The notes beneath the pieces were generated by a model that saw only the letters and a program-made list of their open reading frames with translations, made no database searches and was not told the DNA's origin. DNA of 64,000 nt, taken from the NCBI GenBank assembly GCA_934402315.1, contig CAKRTS010000002.1, positions 124,001-188,000 on the forward strand, given 5' to 3'. The stretch comes from an uncultured Acetatifactor sp. (GTDB lineage: Bacteria > Bacillota > Clostridia > Lachnospirales > Lachnospiraceae). A program made the position numbers and the translations under genes. Positions 1 to 6,840 of this stretch are shown one piece after another. Every line of letters begins with the position of its first letter. Position 1 is the stretch's first letter.

Positions 1-316
1 GCTTCCCTCCGCACAGGCACAGGCGGACGGTATCTTAAAGGATGCCGAAGCGCAGAAGACCGAGCGCATCAACGAAGCGACCGCACAGGTGGCGCGTTTT
101 AACGCCATGTATGCCGAATACCTGAAAAACCCCGCCGTGACGAGACAGCGTATGTTCTACGAGGCGATGGAGGAGGTTCTCCCCGACCTCAAGGTCATCA
201 TCGAGAGCCCCAACGGAGACGTCCAGACCATATACCCTATCGAATCCTTCACAGGAAGCAACGGCAGCAGCACCTCCGACAGCAGTTCGGAATCCAATCA
301 GGGAGGCATAGAATAA
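1..316 (+). CDS. hflK: HflK-type SPFH/band 7 protein, C-terminal part
   Basis: Reading frame open from the window edge to a TAA at 314-316; the N-terminus lies outside the window. The visible part has the alanine- and glutamate-rich helix (AQAQADGILKDAEAQKTERI) typical of the HflK coiled region. It is followed by a tail in which an ESPNGDVQTIYPIES-like stretch precedes a Ser/Asn-rich end. It lies 3 bp before hflC, which supports the assignment, since HflK and HflC form a membrane complex that modulates FtsH. Inference rests on the pairing and the coiled-coil composition; the diagnostic N-terminal half cannot be seen. Confidence 0.8.
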   Translation, partial: LPSAQAQADGILKDAEAQKTERINEATAQVARFNAMYAEYLKNPAVTRQRMFYEAMEEVLPDLKVIIESPNGDVQTIYPIESFTGSNGSSTSDSSSESNQGGIE

Positions 317-319
317 ACA

Positions 320-1189
320 ATGAAAAAGGTTAAAAATATATTCATAGCAGTCATAGCATTTATCATATTGATGATCGGTGCATCCAGCATCGTCATAACC
401 AAAGAAAATGAATACAGTCTGATCCGGCAGTTCGGTAAGATCGACCACGTTATATCGGAGGCGGGGCTGAGCTTCAAGGTTCCCTTTATCCAGAGCGTCG
501 ACACCCTTCCGAAGCAGACACTGCTGTACGACCTGTCCTCCTCAGATGTCATCACCAGCGACAAGAAATCCATGATCTGTGACAGCTACATCCTCTGGCA
601 TATTACCGACCCTATTAAGTTTGCGCAGACCTTAAACTGTTCTATCTCTGCGGCGGAGGGCCGTCTCGATGCCATTGTGTACAACTCGACAAAGAACGTC
701 ATCAGCAGTACGACGCAGGAGGATGTCATTTCAGGGCGTAACGGCGCGCTCTCTGCGGCAATCATGAGCAATATCGGTTCCTCGCTGGATCAGTACGGCA
801 TTGAGCTTCTGGATTTCGAGACCAAGAAGCTCGATCTTCCGAGCGACAACAAGGCAGCCGTATACGAGCGGATGATCTCCGAACGGGACAACATTGCGGC
901 GACCTACACGGCAGAGGGAAGCTCCGAGGCGCAGAAAATCCGGAATACGACCGACAAGGATGTCACTGTCATGCTGTCCGAGGCGGAAAAGGATGCCGCT
1001 ATCCTGATCGCGGAGGGTGAAGCAGAATACATGAGAATCCTGTCGGAAGCGTACAACGACGAATCCAAGCAGGAGTTCTACTCCTTCGTCAGAAGTCTGG
1101 ACGCTTTAAAGCTGTCCATGCAGGGCGGCAACAAGACCGTTATCCTGTCGCCGGATTCCCCGATCGCACAGATCTTTTACGGCAAATAA
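320..1189 (+). CDS. hflC: HflC-type SPFH/band 7 membrane protein
   Basis: 289 residues. An N-terminal membrane segment (residues about 5-25, FIAVIAFIILMIGASSIVI) is followed by a band 7 domain (ENEYSLIRQFGKIDHV, GLSFKVPFIQSV) and a charged alanine-rich helix (SEAEKDAAILIAEGEAEYMR). This matches HflC order and length. ATG follows the hflK stop after 3 bp, so the two are translationally coupled. In known systems HflKC is a membrane cage around FtsH; ftsH itself is at 26.9-29.3 kb here. A GC-rich hairpin follows the stop. Confidence 0.88.
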   Translation: MKKVKNIFIAVIAFIILMIGASSIVITKENEYSLIRQFGKIDHVISEAGLSFKVPFIQSVDTLPKQTLLYDLSSSDVITSDKKSMICDSYILWHITDPIKFAQTLNCSISAAEGRLDAIVYNSTKNVISSTTQEDVISGRNGALSAAIMSNIGSSLDQYGIELLDFETKKLDLPSDNKAAVYERMISERDNIAATYTAEGSSEAQKIRNTTDKDVTVMLSEAEKDAAILIAEGEAEYMRILSEAYNDESKQEFYSFVRSLDALKLSMQGGNKTVILSPDSPIAQIFYGK

Positions 1190-1205
1190 ATCATAGACGC
1201 GGAAA

Positions 1206-1234
1206 GGCCCCGGGTGGTGGAAGCACCCGGGGCC
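1206..1234. terminator. Strong hairpin between hflC and amt
   Basis: Perfect 11-bp stem GGCCCCGGGTG / CACCCGGGGCC with a 7-nt loop. It lies between the convergent ends of hflC (+) and the ammonium transporter gene (-). A short T run follows only on the minus strand, so it best serves the transporter gene but may act both ways. Confidence 0.7.
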
Positions 1235-1295
1235 ACCGCATGTGTCGCAGACATACGGCTTCCGCTATACTAAACTAAGGGAATTAGATGAACGC

Positions 1296-3062
1296 TTATT
1301 CAACATCCTGCAGTGCTGCAAAGTCCTCCTCACCGGTACGAACCTTTACAACCTTATCTACATTATATACAAAGATCTTGCCGTCTCCGATATGTCCTGT
1401 GTAAAGCGCCTTCTTTGCGGCCTCTATCACATTTCCGACAGGAATCTTGCTCACAACAACCTCAACCTTGACCTTCGGCAGCAGCGTCGCATCCATCTCG
1501 ACACCACGATATTTCTCACCGGCACCCTTCTGGATACCGCAGCCCATAACGTTCGTGACCGTCATACCGGTTACACCGAGGTCATTCATCGCCTTCTTCA
1601 ACGCATCATATCTTGTCATCTTCGCAATGATAACTACCTTATGCATACCCGTATCTACCGCGGAGGGAACCTCCACAACAGGGACGGAAGCTTTCTTCTT
1701 CGTCTCGGATGCCGCATCGTACTCGCTCTCGCCGAGATCTGTATTTTCATTTACATCCATCAGACCACCGGATACATCCATGATAGAGAAGCCTGCATAT
1801 GCCGATGCGAGACCGTGCTCCTTCGCATCCAGACCTACAATTTCCTCTTCCTCCGAGACGCGGAGTCCGACAGTTGCCTTGATTACAAGGAAGGTAATGG
1901 TAATGGTGACAGCTGTCCATGCTGCAACAGATGCAAAGCCCAAAAGCTGGAGTCCGAGCAGCTTAAAGCCGCCACCGTAGAACAGACCCGTCAGCTCTAC
2001 ACCGTTTGCATCCGCAATGCTGTAGCCGGGTGCGGAATTTGTTGCAAAAAGTCCGACAGCGATCGTGCCCCAGATACCGTTCAGGCAGTGAACCGCAACA
2101 GCACCGACGGGGTCATCAATATGTAATTTATTATCTAAGAACCAGACACCGAACACAACCAGCAAACCGCCGACCGTACCGATAATGATTGCACCGAAAG
2201 CATCTGTCACGTCACAGGATGCGGTAATTGCAACCAATCCTGCAAGGGAAGCGTTCAGGCACATGGAAACATCAGGCTTGCCGTACTTGATCCAAGTAAA
2301 GATCATGCAGGCTACCGTTGCCACAGCCGGAGCGATCGTCGTGGTGACAAAGATGGAACCGAGCTGTTCAACGCTCGTTGCCGCTGCACCGTTAAAGCCG
2401 TACCAGCCGAGCCAGAGGATGAATACGCCGAGTGCACCGATCGGGATATTGTGTCCGGGGAATGCATGCACCTTTGTGATATGTCCGCTCTTATCCTTTG
2501 TGAATTTTCCGATACGGGGCCCGAGCATCTTCGCGCCGATCAGCGCTGAGATACCGCCGACCATATGGATTGCACAGGAACCTGCGAAGTCGTGGAAGCC
2601 AAGCTGTACAAGCCAGCCGCCGCCCCAGATCCAGTGTGCCTCTACCGGATAGATCAGGGCTGAGATAACACCGGAATAGATACAATAGGAAAGGAACTTT
2701 GTTCTCTCTGCCATGGCGCCGGATACGATCGTTGCCGCCGTAGCGCAGAACACAAGGTTAAATACGAAAGCAGACCAGTTAAAGTCCTTATAGGATGTAA
2801 AAATATCAAATCCGGGCTTGCCGATCAGTCCGACAAGATCCTCCCCCAGAAACAGTCCGAATCCGATCAGGATGAATACCACTGTACCGATACAGAAATC
2901 CATCAGATTCTTCATAATGATGTTGCCGGCGTTCTTCGCCCTGGCAAAACCGGTCTCAACCATTGCAAAGCCCGCCTGCATCCAGAACACCAGCGCAGCG
3001 CCGATCAGAAACCAGACGCCAAATACTTCTCCGTGAACAGCACTCATAATCTCCTCTGTCAT
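1296..3062 (-). CDS. amt: Ammonium transporter fused to a PII signalling domain
   Basis: 588 residues. Residues 1 to about 420 are an Amt/AmtB channel (FWMQAGFAMVETGFARAKN, GAMAERTKF, HMVGGISALIGA, FNGAAATSVEQ). After a linker, residues about 473-588 are a complete PII (GlnB/GlnK) domain with MHKVVIIAKMTRYDALKKAM, the T-loop stretch GAGEKYRGVEMDATLLPK and the ATP-site GDGKIFVYNVDKVV. The position corresponding to the uridylylated Tyr51 of enterobacterial PII appears to be Met. PII normally plugs Amt when nitrogen is replete; here the regulator is covalently attached. No separate glnK is nearby. An alternative start five codons downstream has a closer ribosome site. Confidence 0.93.
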   Translation of the reverse strand: MTEEIMSAVHGEVFGVWFLIGAALVFWMQAGFAMVETGFARAKNAGNIIMKNLMDFCIGTVVFILIGFGLFLGEDLVGLIGKPGFDIFTSYKDFNWSAFVFNLVFCATAATIVSGAMAERTKFLSYCIYSGVISALIYPVEAHWIWGGGWLVQLGFHDFAGSCAIHMVGGISALIGAKMLGPRIGKFTKDKSGHITKVHAFPGHNIPIGALGVFILWLGWYGFNGAAATSVEQLGSIFVTTTIAPAVATVACMIFTWIKYGKPDVSMCLNASLAGLVAITASCDVTDAFGAIIIGTVGGLLVVFGVWFLDNKLHIDDPVGAVAVHCLNGIWGTIAVGLFATNSAPGYSIADANGVELTGLFYGGGFKLLGLQLLGFASVAAWTAVTITITFLVIKATVGLRVSEEEEIVGLDAKEHGLASAYAGFSIMDVSGGLMDVNENTDLGESEYDAASETKKKASVPVVEVPSAVDTGMHKVVIIAKMTRYDALKKAMNDLGVTGMTVTNVMGCGIQKGAGEKYRGVEMDATLLPKVKVEVVVSKIPVGNVIEAAKKALYTGHIGDGKIFVYNVDKVVKVRTGEEDFAALQDVE

Positions 3063-3120
3063 AATAAATCACCATGCCTTTCCGTTACCTGCAAACTTTG
3101 GGCCGCAGGCACAAATTTGC

Positions 3121-3142
3121 GTGTGAAAATTCATTTTCACAC
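3121..3142. promoter_or_regulatory. Perfect palindrome in the amt leader
   Basis: GTGTGAAAA-TTCA-TTTTCACAC: a 9-bp perfect inverted repeat about 60 nt before the amt start codon. It could be an operator or an RNA hairpin close to the ribosome site. No matching regulator is recognisable nearby. Confidence 0.45.
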
Positions 3143-3170
3143 TTTCCTCCTCTTATGAATTTTATAAAAA

Positions 3171-3215
3171 TGACGATGCCGAGACTCTTCCCTTTGAAGC
3201 CCCATCGCATCGTCA
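3171..3215 (-). promoter_or_regulatory. Second leader hairpin / attenuator of amt
   Basis: On the minus strand a 9-bp outer stem (TGACGATGC / GCATCGTCA) encloses a smaller G-rich stem-loop whose apical region is AAAGGG. It is followed directly by ATTTTT, so it has the look of an intrinsic terminator. It lies inside the amt transcript, downstream of the promoter at 3269-3297, and so is best read as an attenuator. Confidence 0.55.
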
Positions 3216-3223
3216 AAAACAAA

Positions 3224-3253
3224 AAGGCACTACGGATCTCTCCATAGCGCCTT
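3224..3253 (-). promoter_or_regulatory. First leader hairpin of amt (AGAGAT hexaloop)
   Basis: Minus strand: AAGGCGCTATGG-AGAGAT-CCGTAGTGCCTT, a 12-bp stem with one G-U or similar wobble, followed by TTTTTG. The six-base loop has A at position 1 and G at position 4, as in ANTAR-protein targets (known family feature). The promoter sits just upstream, so this hairpin belongs to the amt leader rather than to the preceding acetyltransferase gene, although it could also stop read-through. Confidence 0.5.
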
Positions 3254-3268
3254 CGCTTTATGTATGGG

Positions 3269-3297
3269 AGTATAGCACCGCACCTTCTCCCTGTCAA
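3269..3297 (-). promoter_or_regulatory. Sigma-A type promoter of amt
   Basis: Minus strand TTGACA, 17-bp spacer, TATACT: near-consensus. It lies just after the acetyltransferase stop and predicts a leader of about 200 nt carrying the two hairpins and the palindrome. Confidence 0.75.
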
Positions 3298-3300
3298 CAG

Positions 3301-4053
3301 CTAATTTTTATTTTTTATCAGCAGACGGAAAAACGGTCTGTCGTTCATAGTGAGTTCCTCCACTGCCTGAAAGCCCAGCTTGTCGCAGAGAAGCAGCGAC
3401 GGTTCGTTCTCCGCATCCACCAGCACCTGAACACACTCAAAGCCAAGCTGCTCCCAGCCATAGGCGAGGATGGCGCGGCAGACCTCCTCGGCATAGCCCT
3501 TCCGCTGCCACGGTACGCCGATCGTATAGCCGAGCTCCGGCTCATCATAGCCGGGGCGGTAGGAAAATCCCGCTCTCCCGATTACACAGCCGCTCTCCTT
3601 CTCCACGACCGTCCACACGCCGAACTCATAAAAGGTGTAGACCTGTTCGATGTACTGCCTGATATATTCCCGCTCCTGTTCCTTATCCGGATACAGATTC
3701 TCCATGTATTGCGTGATGGCTGGATTACTATAAATAGTAAAAAAATCCTCCACGTCCTCCGGCACAGTCTCCCGGACAATGCATCTCTGCGTTTCAAGAA
3801 TCTTCCACGGCAGACCTTTCAGTCTCCGGTACACACGCTCGGCATACTCCGGCTCTATCTGCTCCGGATCCTCCACTCCAAAACGGAACCCTGAGAAATC
3901 CTCTCCGCTGTTGCCGGAGTGAAAATAGATCAGGACAGCTTCTCCTTTATTTTTAAGCTCGTTTGCAAGGCCGCTGTCATCCGTCACATACAGCGTTCCT
4001 CTTGTCTCCTCCGTATGAATCTCTGTTTTTTTCAAATAGTGCATGCCGTTCAC
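3301..4053 (-). CDS. GNAT-family N-acetyltransferase
   Basis: 250 residues. The C-terminal two-thirds (from about residue 85) is an acetyltransferase of the RimJ/RimL type: CIVRETVPEDVEDFFTIYSNP, VIGRAGFSYR, ELGYTIGVPWQRKGYAEEV (acetyl-CoA pyrophosphate loop) and NEPSLLLCDKLGF. The first 80 residues are an extension (TDDSGLANELKNKGEAVLIYF) that I do not recognise as a separate enzyme. The substrate cannot be told. Monocistronic by appearance; oppositely oriented to the cyclophilin gene. Confidence 0.85.
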   Translation of the reverse strand: MNGMHYLKKTEIHTEETRGTLYVTDDSGLANELKNKGEAVLIYFHSGNSGEDFSGFRFGVEDPEQIEPEYAERVYRRLKGLPWKILETQRCIVRETVPEDVEDFFTIYSNPAITQYMENLYPDKEQEREYIRQYIEQVYTFYEFGVWTVVEKESGCVIGRAGFSYRPGYDEPELGYTIGVPWQRKGYAEEVCRAILAYGWEQLGFECVQVLVDAENEPSLLLCDKLGFQAVEELTMNDRPFFRLLIKNKN

Positions 4054-4060
4054 TTCCCTC

Positions 4061-4089
4061 TTTACGGTCTTTTTATTTTGCGGTATAAT
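4061..4089 (+). promoter_or_regulatory. Promoter of the cyclophilin gene
   Basis: TTTACG, 17-bp spacer, TATAAT, about 45 bp before the ATG at 4134. Good match to the vegetative consensus in the -10 box. Confidence 0.7.
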
Positions 4090-4133
4090 CCCAGTAGCTA
4101 TTATAATTACTTTTCACAGAAAGGACAATTCCT

Positions 4134-4661
4134 ATGGCACAAAATCCCATTGTCACCATCACCATGAAAAACGGAGATGTCATCAAGGCAGAGTTATATC
4201 CGGACATTGCGCCCGTTTCCGTAAATAATTTTATCAGTCTGATCAACAGGAAGTTCTATGACGGTCTGATCTTCCACCGCGTAATCAAGGGCTTCATGAT
4301 TCAGGGCGGCTGTCCCGACGGAACAGGTATGGGCGGTCCCGGCTACAGCATCAAGGGAGAGTTCGCCGCAAACGGTGTGGATAACTCCCTGAAGCACACG
4401 GAGGGCGTGCTCTCCATGGCGAGAGCCCAGCATCCCGACTCCGCCGGCAGCCAGTTCTTCATCATGCATAAGAACGCTCCGCACCTCGACGGCAGCTACG
4501 CCGCTTTCGGCAAGGTAATCGAGGGTATGGACGTTGTAAACAAGATTGCCGAGACAAGAACCGACTGGAGCGACAGACCCTTAGAGCCGCAGGTGATCGA
4601 CACCATCACGGTAGAGACCTTCGGCCAGGAGTACCCCGAACCCGAGAAACTGAACAGATAA
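4134..4661 (+). CDS. Peptidyl-prolyl cis-trans isomerase, cyclophilin type
   Basis: 175 residues, cytoplasmic (no signal peptide). Cyclophilin signature elements are in order: GDVIKAELYPDIAPVSVNNF, FHRVIKGFMIQGGCPDGTG, LSMARAQHPDSAGSQFFIM and LDGSYAAFGKVIEGMDVV. The catalytic Arg in FHRVI and the SQFFI stretch are intact, so activity is expected: prolyl bond isomerisation in protein folding. AAAGGA lies upstream of the ATG; a terminator follows. Confidence 0.93.
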   Translation: MAQNPIVTITMKNGDVIKAELYPDIAPVSVNNFISLINRKFYDGLIFHRVIKGFMIQGGCPDGTGMGGPGYSIKGEFAANGVDNSLKHTEGVLSMARAQHPDSAGSQFFIMHKNAPHLDGSYAAFGKVIEGMDVVNKIAETRTDWSDRPLEPQVIDTITVETFGQEYPEPEKLNR

Positions 4662-4674
4662 TATGGCGTCATGG

Positions 4675-4713
4675 ACGGGGCTAGTACCAAAGTACTGCCT
4701 CGTTCATATTTTG
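4675..4713 (+). terminator. Terminator of the cyclophilin gene
   Basis: ACGGGGC(T)AGTAC / GTACTGCCTCGT stem with a CAAA loop and one bulge, followed by a T-rich tail. It begins 14 bp after the stop codon. Confidence 0.65.
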
Positions 4714-4917
4714 TTTACAAATCATTCAAGTATTTTTCAATTAATCATCATTCTTTAGACATTTTCTTCCCCTATACTAAGACCATAAGATAAAACAAAG
4801 CAAACAAAAAAGCCAGCTACAGTTACTTGTTTACTAAATAACTTTTTCATAATAAATGCCAGAGGACAATGTTCTCTGGCATCCTCCCTTTATAGGTGTT
4901 TTATTCAGGAATGCGGG
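4714..4917. other. Intergenic region with an upstream hairpin
   Basis: About 200 AT-rich bases with no coding signal. A 9-bp perfect inverted repeat (ATGCCAGAG / CTCTGGCAT, 4856-4882) lies 35 bp before the GTG start of the next gene. There is no T run after it, so it may be an operator or a leader hairpin rather than a terminator. Confidence 0.4.
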
Positions 4918-6816
4918 GTGCTTCACATCAGAAAAAGATTAGCAGTTTTCGCCAATGGATGGGCGATCGATTATGTACAACAGTTTCTCACAGGAGTTTC
5001 AGAGGTTGCCACGGTCACGGACACCGATGTCTTTGTATTCATGGATTTTTCCGCCAAGGATGAGTACACGAAAATCAACATCGGTGAATCGAATATTTTC
5101 CGGCTTCCCAATCTGAAGGATTTTAATTTCGCCATTCTGATGACGAATTCTTTTAATTTACAGGAAGAAACCGACTATGTCTACCGTTCCGTCATGGAGT
5201 CCGGGATTCCGGCTGTCAGCCTGGAATATGTCTTAAACGGCATCCCGAGCATCCTAACCGACAATTACAGCGGTATGCAGGAGCTGACGAGGCATCTGAT
5301 CCTCGAGCACGGCGTAAAGCACATTGTATATGTCAGCGGTCCGGAAGATCATGTGGAAAATGCCACGCGGCTTCAGGCAGTCAAAAATGTTGCGCACGAA
5401 AACGGGCTGCGCATACGGGATGAGGATATTATCTTTGGCAGATGGAGTCAGGACCCGGCAAAGATACAGGTCATCAAATGGGTCGATGAGCACGGCGGGC
5501 TGCCGGACGCCTTCATCTGCGCAAATGATCTGATGGCGCTGGGCGTCTATGATGCGCTGGAGGAGCTGGGCTATCATGTCCCGGACGATGTTCTCGTCAC
5601 AGGCTTCGACAATATCAAGGTCAGCCGCGACATGCAGCCGCCTCTGGCAACGGTCAGCCGCGACTGGCACGCCATGGGGCAGAAGGCAATGCAGCTTCTG
5701 TTGGACAAGACAGAGGGCTCCGATATTTCGACAGCCACTGTCATCCCGACAAACTTTATCTGCCGCCCAAGCTGCGGCTGTGCAATGCCCGGGGAAGCAA
5801 AGCCGTCCTGCCGCACGGGTGATGCCCTGCGCTACGACTGCCATTTCAGAGAAATCCACTTGGCTGTCAGGGGCTCCGATACGGCTGAGACCCTGTACCA
5901 GAATTTCAAGCATCTCTTTCAGAGGAGCAACTGGATGGAGGGCAACAATTTCCTGCTCTGTCTCGAAAGGGAATTTTTCCGCATTCAGGAGCGCGATGTC
6001 AACCTGAAAACGACCGGCTACAGCGAAAATATCGATGTCATCTGCGCACTGAACAATGGGCTCGCGAGACCTCATCAGACGATTGGCTGCCGGGATGTCA
6101 TATTCCGCGCGGCGAGCACAAGACCTGACCCGGCGATGTATATCTTCGTCCCGCTGCACAACGACGAACGTTCCTATGGCTTTGCCATGTTCTCAAGAAA
6201 TATCGATGTTCTGGAGGATCACTATCTGTACATCTGGACGCGGCAGGTAAATATGTGTCTGGAGCAGGTCCGGAGAAATATCACGATCCGGGAACTGACA
6301 CAGAAGCTCACCAGCCTGTCCGTCACGGATGTTCTCACCGGCGTTTACAACCGGACAGGCTGCGAACAGATCGCTTATCCGATGCTGGAGGAGGCTCACC
6401 GTCTCGGAAAAACCAGCGTCATTATGCTGGCAGACATTGACCGCATGAAGGTCATCAACGATCAGTACGGTCATGCCAATGGGGATCTCGCGCTGCGTAC
6501 CGCCGTGTCTGTGCTGCGCTCCCTGCTTCCGTCCGACTGGATCATCTGCCGGATCGGCGGAGACGAATTTTTCATCGGCGGTATATGGACGGAGGACATT
6601 GACCCCGACAGGCTGATCGATAATGTCACTGACAAGCTCGCCCACGAGTCAAAGCGCCTGCAGCTTCCCTTCCATCTCGGTCTCAGCCTCGGCTATGTCA
6701 AGATCAACCCTGAGGACAACATGGATCTGGAGAGCAGGCTCCGCACAGCAGACCGCCATATGTACGAAAACAAAAGCCAGCATCATAATTCCATAAAATG
6801 GGAAGGTGTAGACTAA
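4918..6816 (+). CDS. Diguanylate cyclase with a LacI-type periplasmic-binding-like sensor
   Basis: 632 residues, GTG start with AGGA 7 bp upstream. Residues about 5-285 follow a LacI/Peripla_BP_3 ligand-binding fold (SGIPAVSLEYVLNGIPSIL, DNYSGMQELTRHLILEHGVKHIVYVSG, DAFICANDLMALGVYDAL, VTGFDNIKVS). No DNA-binding helix-turn-helix and no signal peptide are present, so it should sense a cytoplasmic ligand. A middle region of about 150 residues is unassigned. The C-terminal GGDEF domain has the intact motif RIGGDEFF (GGDEF at residues 547-551) and ADIDRMKVINDQYGHANGD, so it should make cyclic di-GMP. No RxxD inhibitory site is seen at the usual place. No EAL domain. Confidence 0.9.
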   Translation: MLHIRKRLAVFANGWAIDYVQQFLTGVSEVATVTDTDVFVFMDFSAKDEYTKINIGESNIFRLPNLKDFNFAILMTNSFNLQEETDYVYRSVMESGIPAVSLEYVLNGIPSILTDNYSGMQELTRHLILEHGVKHIVYVSGPEDHVENATRLQAVKNVAHENGLRIRDEDIIFGRWSQDPAKIQVIKWVDEHGGLPDAFICANDLMALGVYDALEELGYHVPDDVLVTGFDNIKVSRDMQPPLATVSRDWHAMGQKAMQLLLDKTEGSDISTATVIPTNFICRPSCGCAMPGEAKPSCRTGDALRYDCHFREIHLAVRGSDTAETLYQNFKHLFQRSNWMEGNNFLLCLEREFFRIQERDVNLKTTGYSENIDVICALNNGLARPHQTIGCRDVIFRAASTRPDPAMYIFVPLHNDERSYGFAMFSRNIDVLEDHYLYIWTRQVNMCLEQVRRNITIRELTQKLTSLSVTDVLTGVYNRTGCEQIAYPMLEEAHRLGKTSVIMLADIDRMKVINDQYGHANGDLALRTAVSVLRSLLPSDWIICRIGGDEFFIGGIWTEDIDPDRLIDNVTDKLAHESKRLQLPFHLGLSLGYVKINPEDNMDLESRLRTADRHMYENKSQHHNSIKWEGVD

Positions 6817-6830
6817 GCGCTACACCTTCC
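6801..6830. terminator. Bidirectional terminator
   Basis: Perfect 11-bp stem GGAAGGTGTAG / CTACACCTTCC, followed by TCTTTC on the plus strand. It overlaps the end of the GGDEF gene and precedes the end of the convergent beta-mannosidase gene. Confidence 0.75.
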
Positions 6831-6840
6831 TCTTTCGCTT

